Both the position numbers and the translations under genes were made by a program. From positions 682,001-746,000 of the forward strand of contig NC_054686.1 of assembly GCF_011074885.1 (NCBI RefSeq): a stretch of DNA of 64,000 nucleotides, given 5' to 3'. Below, piece by piece: positions 38,049 through 46,930 of the stretch. The DNA comes from Brettanomyces bruxellensis. Taxonomy: Eukaryota; Ascomycota; Pichiomycetes; Pichiales; Pichiaceae. Below the pieces are notes generated by a model. That model saw only the letters and a list, made by a program, of their open reading frames with translations. It ran no database searches and was not told where the DNA came from. The first letter of the stretch is position 1. Every line of letters begins with the position of its first letter.

Positions 38049-40019
38049 TCATGCAGATTCATTTCTCCGAATGGCATCTTCAACAAGTTTGCGGTAGTCT
38101 GCATGCAGAACAAAGTACCACTGAGTTGTTCCGATAATGAAAAGAGCCAATCCAACACCACTCCAAAGACCCAGAAGTCCCAATGGATGCGATTTTGGAT
38201 ATAGGAAAGCCAACACAGCACCAATCGGTATTCCGATTAAATAATATGAGATCAAATTAGCGTAACCTCCTATTTTCTGCATGCCTTGTCCACGGAGACA
38301 GCCTGCAGAAGTTGCATTCAAAGCATCGAATATTTGGATGAATGCGATTACTGGGAAGACGTGCGAAACCACCTTGATGACGTCAGCGTCGTTGGAGAAC
38401 CAATCAGCTATTCTGTACCTACCGAAGAATATAAATGAGCAATTGAACAATCCCACAAATCCAGTGAAGGCGAAAACAACTTTGGCAGTAACGTGGGCCG
38501 CATCGGGAAGCTGTGCTCCAAGAAAGTTTGCAATACGTGTTGAAGCGGCAATTGAGACACCATAAGGAACTTGATAAGTCAATGAGGCCATTGTTGCAAC
38601 AACAGATTGTGCGGCCAAAACGGTTGTGCCAAGATAACTTGCCAAAAAGGTCAGAATCTCAAAACTGAGGAACTCAGAAACGATCATGATCAAGTTCGGA
38701 ATACTCAACCAGATCAACTCGCCCCAGTTTCGGAATATCTTCTTGGGGTGGATTCCATTCCAGCATTTTCTTGGATTCATCTCACTCTTCGTATAGACAG
38801 TATACAGGAAAAGGCCAAGTGCCATTAGAGTATAATTAAATGCCACGGCCATGGGTGCTCCAATGTATCCGAATCCGAGTTTCCAGACGAACGTGTAATT
38901 CATAATTGCGTTAAGAGGTGCACAGACGAAAAGCACATATGTGGAAGCATCAAATATTCCCTGTGCTTGTAGGAACCTCTTGCCTGTTTCAAATAAAACG
39001 TAGCCTGGAATTCCAAACGACGTGACCTTGAGGTACTGTGCTGCATAATGAGCACTTTCAGGGTCAGGTAGAATTGTGAGGAGTACTCTTTCCGCATAGA
39101 GCCACCACAATGTGCACACAACAACCATAACGCAAAGAATTAACGTGACACAACGTTGGAAGATAAGCCCGACCAATTTAAACTTGCGAGCACCGTAAGC
39201 TTGAGGAAGAAAGGTGTCCAACGACGATGCAAGACCTGCAATAACAGCAATAGCGGTCATGTTAGAGCTCATCATACCAAGTGTGACACCAGCCAAGGCC
39301 TTTGGCGAAATGTGGCCCACGGCAAACACAGAACAAACACCAAGAGAACTCTGTAAAAGAAACGTAATAATGAGCGGAATGGATGAAGTAAATATTGTTT
39401 TGAATTCGAATGCTGGCGTGGTTTGTATTTTGCCGGACCTTATAGCCTCCTGCCAGTTTTGATCTATAACAGAGGCATCCTCAGGTTCTATTTCCTGTTT
39501 CGTAGCGACCCGACTTAGGGCACCATATGAAGGAACTCGCATTATCCTTGTTGGTATAAGTTCCGATGCCTGAACACCTTCACGAGGAGTGGCAGAAATC
39601 GTCGAATATCTTCTTACTGGGATCCCGTTTCTTTCAAGGAGATCCGCTTCCTCTGAAAGTATCTGCTTTGTTGTTTTTCTTCCCAGATGTCTTCCTGATG
39701 CAACAGATGTAGCAACAGACGTGGAGTGCGTTATTGGAGGTAATGTCAAGTCATTTCTTGATTGGGATTGCAATGGCTGAGAAGATTCAGCTTCAACTGC
39801 ATTTGCAAGTAGTGTTCTTTGCTCTTCCTCATCTTGGGTATCTTCCTCGTTATCTTCTCCTTCTGAAGTCGAATCCATACCGTCAAGTGCATTTTCAAGT
39901 TGTGATGAGTTTCTCTCAATGAAATCCTGAGGAATAAAAAGACTTGTCCTTCCCAAAGAACCCGCAACAGACGTTGAAGCTCTCCGATCAGCTGTAGTAA
40001 AGCTGAACTTCCCTGACAT
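38049..40019 (-). CDS. MATE-family multidrug/toxin antiporter (Erc1/YDR338C-like)
   Basis: A 656-residue protein with a disordered acidic N-terminus (about 200 residues) and about 12 transmembrane segments in two MatE halves. Typical pieces: FKTIFTSSIPLIITFLLQSSLGVCSVFAVGHI, LASSLDTFLPQAYGARK (QAYGA is the family hallmark), FLQAQGIFDASTYVL and SAGCLRGQGMQKIG. S. cerevisiae has two such proteins, Erc1 (ethionine resistance) and YDR338C; the long N-terminal tail is nearer YDR338C. Probably a proton-coupled drug or metabolite exporter of the vacuole or plasma membrane. The frame opens at TTG 40058; the ATG at 40019 is used. Three tandem CTATTTCAAA-type units sit 50-80 bases upstream. Confidence 0.85.
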   Translation of the reverse strand: MSGKFSFTTADRRASTSVAGSLGRTSLFIPQDFIERNSSQLENALDGMDSTSEGEDNEEDTQDEEEQRTLLANAVEAESSQPLQSQSRNDLTLPPITHSTSVATSVASGRHLGRKTTKQILSEEADLLERNGIPVRRYSTISATPREGVQASELIPTRIMRVPSYGALSRVATKQEIEPEDASVIDQNWQEAIRSGKIQTTPAFEFKTIFTSSIPLIITFLLQSSLGVCSVFAVGHISPKALAGVTLGMMSSNMTAIAVIAGLASSLDTFLPQAYGARKFKLVGLIFQRCVTLILCVMVVVCTLWWLYAERVLLTILPDPESAHYAAQYLKVTSFGIPGYVLFETGKRFLQAQGIFDASTYVLFVCAPLNAIMNYTFVWKLGFGYIGAPMAVAFNYTLMALGLFLYTVYTKSEMNPRKCWNGIHPKKIFRNWGELIWLSIPNLIMIVSEFLSFEILTFLASYLGTTVLAAQSVVATMASLTYQVPYGVSIAASTRIANFLGAQLPDAAHVTAKVVFAFTGFVGLFNCSFIFFGRYRIADWFSNDADVIKVVSHVFPVIAFIQIFDALNATSAGCLRGQGMQKIGGYANLISYYLIGIPIGAVLAFLYPKSHPLGLLGLWSGVGLALFIIGTTQWYFVLHADYRKLVEDAIRRNESA

Positions 40020-40766
40020 GGTTTCTTTTTCTCTTTTTGCGTCTACGAATGTTCTCAACAGTCAAATTAACTATTTCAAACTATTTCAGACTATTTCAAA
40101 ATTTACGGATAGTGTCCGTGAGTTCCGCCAAAAATTTCCACACGGTAAACTTGAGTGTTCAGAAGATATGCATACAGTCGCAGATGTTCTTACAAACCAA
40201 ATATTTCGTGTGACAGGATTAAAATTTCACATCCAGTAAATAAACGATTTGCATCGACCGCTTTTCATCTCATTCGAGCTAAAAAATACCGACGATACGC
40301 TATTATTTATTTTTCTTCTTCCACCATCCGAATTAGGAATTTCCAGCAGTGCGCTTAGCTCTGAAAAGATGTCACATTCCTTACCATACTTTTCGCACCT
40401 CTATGTACTGTACTTGATCTACCAACTATCAACATATATCAAAAATTTTGCAAATATGTTGCTAATGATTACTTTTACCAATTTGCAAAGATCACACACT
40501 ACAGTCAGATGTAATAATTTATGTCCTTCACAATGCCTGTTCTTAGACTATGATATACATCTCTGCACCACAAACATCTGCAGCCTGGCTATGCTAATCG
40601 CCCTCAAGACTTTTTCTCAATGTAATATCTCCTTATCTAAGAAATATTTCTACAGCCGATTAGCCGACGGATTAGAGAATCGGAACACCAAAGCTTTTCT
40701 CGTAATAACATTTCTGCAGTTCTCATTCAAGGCCATTTGACTTATTTCATCTTAATTTAACAAAGC
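40020..40766. promoter_or_regulatory. Divergent intergenic region, MATE gene / small membrane gene
   Basis: About 750 bases. It holds the CTATTTCAAA triplet at 40071-40100. A plus-strand frame of 163 codons (124 from the ATG at 40369) is AT-rich and has no family features; I treat it as chance. Confidence 0.45.
40071..40100. repeat. Three tandem 10-base units CTATTTCA(A/G)A
   Basis: CTATTTCAAA, CTATTTCAGA, CTATTTCAAA, helically phased (10 bases) and close to the MATE gene start. Possible regulator-binding array. Confidence 0.8.
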
Positions 40767-40997
40767 ATGCTTTTTAACAAGAGATTCGGACGATTTATTC
40801 TCTTTGCTTCATTTCTCCTTTTCATTATAGGAAGTTCTATATTTTTTTACCGGGAAAGTATTGATGTTGATGCACTTCAAGGAAAACTAAATGGCATTCC
40901 TCAATGGATGAAGGATCAAATAGGCACTAAAGCATCTGATGAGATGAATAATGTTAATAATGAACCCGCTGAAAATGCAAATAAACCAGCATTATAA
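40767..40997 (+). CDS. Small single-pass membrane protein, unknown
   Basis: A 76-residue frame with a basic start (NKRFGR), one strong hydrophobic helix (residues 9-27, FILFASFLLFIIGSSIFFY) and an acidic, Asn-rich C-terminal tail containing GIPQWMKDQIG. This is a signal-anchor or small organelle-membrane layout. I cannot name a relative. Clear ATG in a short AT-rich leader; it is followed 800 bases later by PRS1 on the same strand. Confidence 0.5.
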   Translation: MLFNKRFGRFILFASFLLFIIGSSIFFYRESIDVDALQGKLNGIPQWMKDQIGTKASDEMNNVNNEPAENANKPAL

Positions 40998-41435
40998 CTT
41001 CACATCTGATATCCCAGGGATATCTCTTCTAAACGAAATTCCACAGATTTGTTGCTTCTTTTTAATTTTTGAAAGACGTATTCCACTGAAATTTGTTGAC
41101 CTTGCAAATGCTTTGGTTGGCATGCTTTAGTCGAAAGCTTTAGTCGATATACGCAGCATTCACATATTTTCTCAACTCTTGGTTATTTATGTATATTTTT
41201 TGGGTTTACACAGTCGATTTGTTTCAATTGCTTTTTTGTCTCTTTTTACTTCTTCCCATTATTATCAAGGTATTTGCGAATTATGACTGTGTTGGATAAG
41301 ACGGAAATGTACTTTACAATAGAAGCATTTGTTCTATCACAAAAATCGTCGAAATCACGTGATTAACCGTATCTACGGTAGGTAAGGATGCTACGGTAAA
41401 CGGCGGTGATTTATTTCATAGCAATTTTTTTGGTG

Positions 41436-41470
<35 letters not shown>

Positions 41471-41814
41471 CCCGTAATCACTAAAAATTTTTTTGTGGTT
41501 TCAAGGTATCTTCATGCAGTTAAACCACTCTTTATTTTAAGCTATAATGCAGCTGGGAAATAAGGCTTGTTTTTCCACAAATCTTCACAGCTGATCTATT
41601 AGGAACTGACTAGCATCACACTCTACGGTTAGAAATTGTATTGTGCAAACCACTATAAGATAGTTTTTTTGTGCAACATTATCTACATTTACCACACCAG
41701 ATTCTTAGTTTAGAGGCATCGCAAGTCATTCGCCTCTTATTTCGCAACCTGTCGTCCGTACAAACAGCTCTCCCTTTGAAAGCAGAATATTCTGCACAGG
41801 AAAAAGAAGACTTC
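40998..41814. promoter_or_regulatory. PRS1 promoter region
   Basis: About 800 bases upstream of the chosen PRS1 ATG. It contains the 12-base palindrome AATCACGTGATT, three CTACGGT(A/T)-type motifs and a run of 29 A at 41436-41464. The last 144 bases (41671-41814) are an open in-frame extension of PRS1. Confidence 0.55.
41353..41364. promoter_or_regulatory. AATCACGTGATT palindrome (E-box)
   Basis: Perfect 12-base palindrome around CACGTG. RTCACGTG is the preferred site of Cbf1 and resembles Pho4 sites. About 450 bases before PRS1. Confidence 0.5.
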
Positions 41815-43104
41815 ATGAGAAAGTGTAAAGTTTTCGTTGGAAACTCCCATCCAAAGTTGGGAAAGCTCGTTTGTGAGCGTCTCGGAATTGAACCTGCACC
41901 AGCAACGCTCAAGAAGTTCTCCAACGGTGAGACTTCCGTTCAGATTGGCGTTTCCGTGAGAGATGAAGATGTCTACATCATACAATCGGGATCTCCCGAG
42001 ACCAATGACCACATCATGGAACTTCTGATCTTGATATCGGCATGCCAGGGTGGTTCAGCAGCTAAGATCACAGCCGTGATTCCAAGCTTTCCATATGCAA
42101 AGCAGTCCAAGATGAAGAAGCACAGAGGTGCCATCACCGCCCGGATGTTGGCCAATCTTCTAATCATGGCAGGTGCCGATCACGTTATCTCTATGGACTT
42201 GCATGCCTCGCAGATGCAAGGTTTCTTTAGAAAGCCGGTGGATAACCTGTATGCAGGCCCTACGTTGGCCTCGTGGATTCGCCACAACATCCCGGATTAC
42301 CAGGATGCTGTTGTTGTGTCGAAGAACCCCGGTGGAGCCAAGAGAGTGACTACTCTTGCCGATCAGTTGAACATCAACTTTGCCATGATCCACACAGATA
42401 AGGAGAGAAGCAAGGAGAGCTATGGCCACTCAAAGCCAAGCCAGCAGGTCAGCACTGTTGAGGCAAACGGCCAGGTTGAGCAGGATGAGGTTATCTGCTC
42501 TACCGATGTTCAGACTGCAAGAATTGTGAAAGGTCATGTTCTTGATGAAGAAGCTTCTGAGGAGGCTGCCGAGGCTTACGCTGCAAAGGCTTTCAAGAAG
42601 AAGGCACGTGCCAGAAGCTCGTTTGTTTCTGGTGACGACAAGACTTTCAGACCTTCCCTGATCCACAAGGAGTCTGAAATCACGTATGACAACAACAATT
42701 CCGATGATGAGGACGAACCCGAGTTCAGTGCCTCCGAGAAGGTGATAACCTTGGTTGGAAATGTTCAGGACAAGCCTGCCATCATTGTGGATGACATGAT
42801 TGACAGACATGCTGCCTTCATTGCTGCTGCCGAGCACCTCCGGAAGAATTGTGGTGCAAAGAAGTGCTACGTTGTTGCCACCCACGGTATCTTTGCTGAT
42901 GACTGCTTGGAGAGACTTGACAGCTGTCCGTACATAGATGGAATAATTGTTACGAATACGTATCCAATTCCGGACGCGGCGGCCAAGAAGTGCAAGAAGC
43001 TTACGGTTATTGATGTCTCTCCAATCTTTGCTGAGTGTATCAGGAGAGATCATTTCGGTGAATCCATCAGTGTTCTTTTCAACTCTCTTGCTTCTGTTGT
43101 TTGA
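41815..43104 (+). CDS. PRS1: Prs1, ribose-phosphate pyrophosphokinase subunit
   Basis: A 429-residue PRPP synthetase of the Prs1 type (yeast Prs1 is 427). It makes 5-phosphoribosyl-1-pyrophosphate from ribose-5-phosphate and ATP for purine, pyrimidine, His and Trp synthesis. MRKCKVFVGNSHPKLG matches the start of yeast Prs1, so I use the ATG at 41815; the frame is open back to 41671, and an N-terminal extension is possible. Catalytic-core pieces: FSNGETSVQIGVSVRDEDV, KMKKHRGAITARMLANLL, DLHASQMQGFF, VVVSKNPGGAKRVT and the PRPP loop IIVDDMIDRHAAFIAAAEHL. A non-homologous insert of about 110 residues (about 205-315, acidic and Lys-rich) interrupts the core, as in yeast Prs1, where it links to cell-integrity signalling. 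The CTG at 42025 encodes a conserved Leu. Confidence 0.95.
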   Translation: MRKCKVFVGNSHPKLGKLVCERLGIEPAPATLKKFSNGETSVQIGVSVRDEDVYIIQSGSPETNDHIMELLILISACQGGSAAKITAVIPSFPYAKQSKMKKHRGAITARMLANLLIMAGADHVISMDLHASQMQGFFRKPVDNLYAGPTLASWIRHNIPDYQDAVVVSKNPGGAKRVTTLADQLNINFAMIHTDKERSKESYGHSKPSQQVSTVEANGQVEQDEVICSTDVQTARIVKGHVLDEEASEEAAEAYAAKAFKKKARARSSFVSGDDKTFRPSLIHKESEITYDNNNSDDEDEPEFSASEKVITLVGNVQDKPAIIVDDMIDRHAAFIAAAEHLRKNCGAKKCYVVATHGIFADDCLERLDSCPYIDGIIVTNTYPIPDAAAKKCKKLTVIDVSPIFAECIRRDHFGESISVLFNSLASVV

Positions 43105-43624
43105 ATATATTCAATACAGTTTCGCTTTTGTTTTTTGGCTTGTTTAGTAATCATTCAGCCTGCCTTCAACTTACGTTTAATCTGCATTCGACATACATTT
43201 AATCTTCAATCTACCAAACTTCAATTTACAAATATTCGACCTTCAATCTACAAATCTTCGACCTTCAATCTACCAACCTTCAACATACCGATCTTCAATC
43301 CACCAACCTTCAATCTAAATTCAACCAATGTTGCAGTTTATTGGAACTGCAGTGCTTATCGCCATACTCAGGTGGTTTGTATTAACGGAGCATTGGAATA
43401 CTGATAATTATAATTTCCTGTATGATTGTGCATGCACTCTTTGACCGTTTAGGTCTATAAAGAATATACTTGCACAGCCAAAGGTACATTACTAGTCTTG
43501 TCATTTGTAAAATATTTCCATAGAGAACAAATTCCGAATTTATCTCGAGACATTGGTTAAGGTACATATATATATCGCAAAGTTTACTTAGAATACAAAA
43601 GCCAAAAAAAAAGCATATATCACC
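43105..43624. other. PRS1/VIP1 convergent intergenic region
   Basis: 520 bases between convergent stops. It contains a degenerate 15-base tandem repeat at 43204-43322. No gene seen. Confidence 0.5.
43204..43322 (+). repeat. 15-base tandem repeat (consensus CTTCAATCTACCAAC) downstream of PRS1
   Basis: Seven 15-base units start at 43204, 43219, 43241, 43263, 43278, 43293 and 43308, with a 7-base spacer (A/C)TTCGAC after the second and third. Divergence between units is modest. It lies 100-220 bases past the PRS1 stop, so it could be in the 3' UTR. Confidence 0.85.
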
Positions 43625-46600
43625 TCATGGCTTTTCCCGAACCAATGGACTCGTGATGTTAACCGGAGTAAACTTCTTTGGCAAAGAAACCCTGCTGAAT
43701 CTGCTCTTCAACTTCTGAAGAACTAAATCCATGTCTAAATGCCTAGTCAAGTTTATTCTCCTGATGCACGAGATGTAATGACGATCATCTAATTGCACAT
43801 CCAACGGATCCTGTGTATGGCAACCTGGCGAGAGTGACAGTCTGATAGAATGGCGTTTCTCACCGCTATCTTCCGATTCGTAGAGTTCAAACACAATCTG
43901 CGATAGATAGTCGAACTCCGGCAACGCATTTCTAGCAATCTTCATTGGAATGTCGGACTCATAAATCACATTAAGCAAAGTGTAGATATGCGACTCTTTC
44001 GTGAAGTATATCCTTGTTGCTGCTCTGTCCGTCTCCTTGATCTCGGCGATGTCATGAAGTATCTGCTTCGATAATGGCAGAGACGTTAGCAAGCCAATAT
44101 CCAACTTTTCGTTGTCTTCTATTCCGTATTCTTGAGGACATATAAAGTCAAATAGCACCTTCGAGAGCCTGTACAACTCCCTCAGCATGTCGTACTTTGG
44201 ATCGTCAAATGGTGAGTGTGCATCTGCCTTTGAGTTGGTTGTGTAGCTAGAGGACAAAACCCAACCTATGGAACCTGCTGGGTTTTTGGCGGGATCCAAA
44301 ACCGAATCCTTCACCTTGAAGTCGTTCATTGCGAGCACGTTTATTGGATATTGCTTGACTAAAGAATGCGAGAGGGTATCCTTGCCCTCGTTATCGTCAT
44401 CCTCAAACACTTTGAGCAAGAACTCTCTGTTGTGTAAAGCATCGTATTTCATGGTATCATAAAGCTCCGAAATCTTGGAAGGATGGACTTTATCAACTGT
44501 GACAAACTCCTGGAATAGCTTATCCCAGCGTTCTTTGAAAAGATATGGGTCCTCTCCGCAGCACCAATAGTTTTGAAAGCTGTTGACATCTTTCGTGGCG
44601 AAATTCTTCTCCATGATTTTATGGTGGTAGATCATGAGTTCCACAACACGCTTAATAACCACAAATGGTTCCGGCATCTGAACGGGCCAAGCAAATTGTG
44701 GTGGTGCCTCCTTTCCTTGTCTCAACAACGGCTTCAACTTCTTCTTCACCTTATCCATTAGATCTTTGGCAGCATTGGAATCGTCCAATAAATCCTTCCT
44801 AACCTGTAGGAAGTCATCAGGAAGCGTTTTCACATCCAAGAATGCCTTTGAGAACAACTGCGATGAGGCCAAGACCCTTCTTTCCGAAGACGTGTAGACA
44901 CGAACATCTTCCAGTGCTTTCTGATTCAACAACTGTATATCCTGCCTAAACTGCTCACCCAAGTCTGTGGCCTGGTATCTGGCTGAATGAGTTGGTTCTC
45001 CGCCCCACTTGAGAATAAGCTGCACCTTTTCAATCTCGTTCTCCTGGTTTAAAGCAGGCTTTAACTGAACTTTTGTGCCGGGGAAGTACATTTTCTTCTC
45101 CAACGCGGTAGCCAACTGTTTCAACTTCTTTCCATTCTCGAGGTGCTGTTTTTGCGCCACGTGAACCGTCTCCAACACAACTTTCAAGTCTCTGACCTCT
45201 CGGATGATCACCTCCTCCTTATATCCCTTTAATAGAGATATGAATATCGGAGACTTGAACGAATACTTGAACTTCTGCTTTGGTGTTCTGTCTGCGTGCC
45301 GAACAACGCAAACAAAGCCTTTGAAGACCCACTTTTGCTTTTTTTCCTCTAGTGGGCCACCCAGTGGTAGTTCGAGATCTCTCTGCTTCTTAGCCTCGAC
45401 AAACATGTTTCTGAGGATTTCTGCGCACTTGTCATAGTAGTCGTTGTTATTCTTGACAAACGAAAATCCATTCACATCAATCACAAAGCTCTTCCCGTTT
45501 GTTCTTAGCATGTCAAACCCACATATTGTCTGCTGAAAGAAAGTAGCTACTCTTCGTGCCATGTCAGCCTCGCTTTTCGAAAAATGCGTGATGTATCTTA
45601 TTTCCTTACCGTACGTGTTTCTTCTAACTATTCCGTCCACGACTGGTGACTTTCTAGTCTCGGCATGACAATAGTTGGGACCTACAGTGTAAGCCTTGAC
45701 ATCCTGGAAATTGTCCGTGTCGATAAACTTTTCGTAGATGTACGAGCCGCTGGTTCTGATCATGTTCAACGTTGGATCGAACTCGGACGACTTGTTGCCG
45801 ATCTTCCTAAAGAGTCTTCTTCCACCACCGCCGTTTTTCTTCGGGTAGTAAACGAAGATATTGTGATCTTCACCATCGACCGGCTTCTCGACAAACGGCT
45901 TCTTCATGATCTGGCCGTTCACCTCCAAAGTGTCGTCGTCGATCATCCTCCATTTGGGTTCTGGAACTTCGTCGCACGGGATGTTTATAGCTTCAAGTTT
46001 CTCCTTTAGGTCATCATCAACTTGCGGACCCCCGTCTCTCGAAATGACTAATCTGTAGGGGGTTGGAACATGGGCTGCCTTTAGGATGCTGAGACAAAGC
46101 CGCCTGTCCCATAGTGCCTTCTGCATCACAAGATCGTTCAAAAGAAACGGTTTTCTTAAATTTGCATAGGCAATGGCTTTTTCTAGCGGAAATCCCGTCG
46201 AGAAAAAGGATATCAAGAAGTCGCACGTCGGCCAATTCTCGATCGACTCATCTAGAATAACCTTATCGCCAAAAATGACCGTCTCGAACTCACCGTGAGC
46301 AATAAGCCGGTTAAGAATCTGCCGGCAAGGCTTACTGAGCACTTTGCTGTCCATGGCGCAAACTCCAATAGTTCCCACCTTCGGCTTGCGCGGGAACTTG
46401 GGCTCTGGCAGGGAAGCCGAAAAGGAACGAGGCTTCGATTTGATAGACGTCATCTGGATGGCATTCATGCTGGATTTGGAAGATGGGTTGGAATCAACCG
46501 AAGATGGTGAAGAGGCAATTGCACTTCCGGTCGCAGTTCCAGCACTTGAATCCATTGCATTTGCAACCCCCCTCGCAGGAGCATTCTTTGAAATACTAAG

Positions 46601-46930
46601 TGAACTAATGTTGGATGCTGTCCTTGAAAGAGGATCCTGGGATGGACTCACCACTTCAGACTTTGATAGAACTGGCGAGAAGTCATGAAGCATCGGTGCA
46701 ATAGATGCGACTGCTTTTCTGTGCTGTTCCAAGGATTCTGCTGTCAATGGATCCCCGGGCTTTTCTATTTCTTCTGAGATGCTTGCTGAATGTGTTGCTT
46801 CTTTAAACGAGTCGATCGATCCACATGAAGTGGTTGACAGCCTTCTAGATGCGTTCATATCAACTGAATGGCAACTTTTTCTTCCTTCACTTGGTTTTCC
46901 TGGTGGCACTGTACTTGGACTTTCCGACAT
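43625..46930 (-). CDS. VIP1: Vip1, inositol hexakisphosphate/pyrophosphate kinase
   Basis: A 1101-residue PPIP5K-type enzyme (yeast Vip1 is 1146). Residues 1-180 are Ser-rich and disordered. A RimK/ATP-grasp kinase domain spans about 185-515 (KPKVGTIGVCAMDSKV; KKPFVEKPVDGEDHN; FVIDVNGFSFVKN with the metal-binding Asp485). A histidine-acid-phosphatase-like domain begins with VVRHADRTPKQ (RHADRTP at 544-550) and runs to about 1085. The kinase half makes 1-InsP7 and 1,5-InsP8; the phosphatase half opposes it. Products signal phosphate status through SPX proteins and Pho81. ATG at 46930. It is divergent from UTP21, as in S. cerevisiae (YLR410W/YLR409C). Confidence 0.96.
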   Translation of the reverse strand: MSESPSTVPPGKPSEGRKSCHSVDMNASRRLSTTSCGSIDSFKEATHSASISEEIEKPGDPLTAESLEQHRKAVASIAPMLHDFSPVLSKSEVVSPSQDPLSRTASNISSLSISKNAPARGVANAMDSSAGTATGSAIASSPSSVDSNPSSKSSMNAIQMTSIKSKPRSFSASLPEPKFPRKPKVGTIGVCAMDSKVLSKPCRQILNRLIAHGEFETVIFGDKVILDESIENWPTCDFLISFFSTGFPLEKAIAYANLRKPFLLNDLVMQKALWDRRLCLSILKAAHVPTPYRLVISRDGGPQVDDDLKEKLEAINIPCDEVPEPKWRMIDDDTLEVNGQIMKKPFVEKPVDGEDHNIFVYYPKKNGGGGRRLFRKIGNKSSEFDPTLNMIRTSGSYIYEKFIDTDNFQDVKAYTVGPNYCHAETRKSPVVDGIVRRNTYGKEIRYITHFSKSEADMARRVATFFQQTICGFDMLRTNGKSFVIDVNGFSFVKNNNDYYDKCAEILRNMFVEAKKQRDLELPLGGPLEEKKQKWVFKGFVCVVRHADRTPKQKFKYSFKSPIFISLLKGYKEEVIIREVRDLKVVLETVHVAQKQHLENGKKLKQLATALEKKMYFPGTKVQLKPALNQENEIEKVQLILKWGGEPTHSARYQATDLGEQFRQDIQLLNQKALEDVRVYTSSERRVLASSQLFSKAFLDVKTLPDDFLQVRKDLLDDSNAAKDLMDKVKKKLKPLLRQGKEAPPQFAWPVQMPEPFVVIKRVVELMIYHHKIMEKNFATKDVNSFQNYWCCGEDPYLFKERWDKLFQEFVTVDKVHPSKISELYDTMKYDALHNREFLLKVFEDDDNEGKDTLSHSLVKQYPINVLAMNDFKVKDSVLDPAKNPAGSIGWVLSSSYTTNSKADAHSPFDDPKYDMLRELYRLSKVLFDFICPQEYGIEDNEKLDIGLLTSLPLSKQILHDIAEIKETDRAATRIYFTKESHIYTLLNVIYESDIPMKIARNALPEFDYLSQIVFELYESEDSGEKRHSIRLSLSPGCHTQDPLDVQLDDRHYISCIRRINLTRHLDMDLVLQKLKSRFSRVSLPKKFTPVNITSPLVREKP

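Noticed and set aside
40369..40740. 124-codon plus-strand frame between the MATE gene and the small membrane gene
   Set aside because: AT-driven composition with no domain or conserved motif, overlapping a likely promoter. Conservation in relatives would change this.
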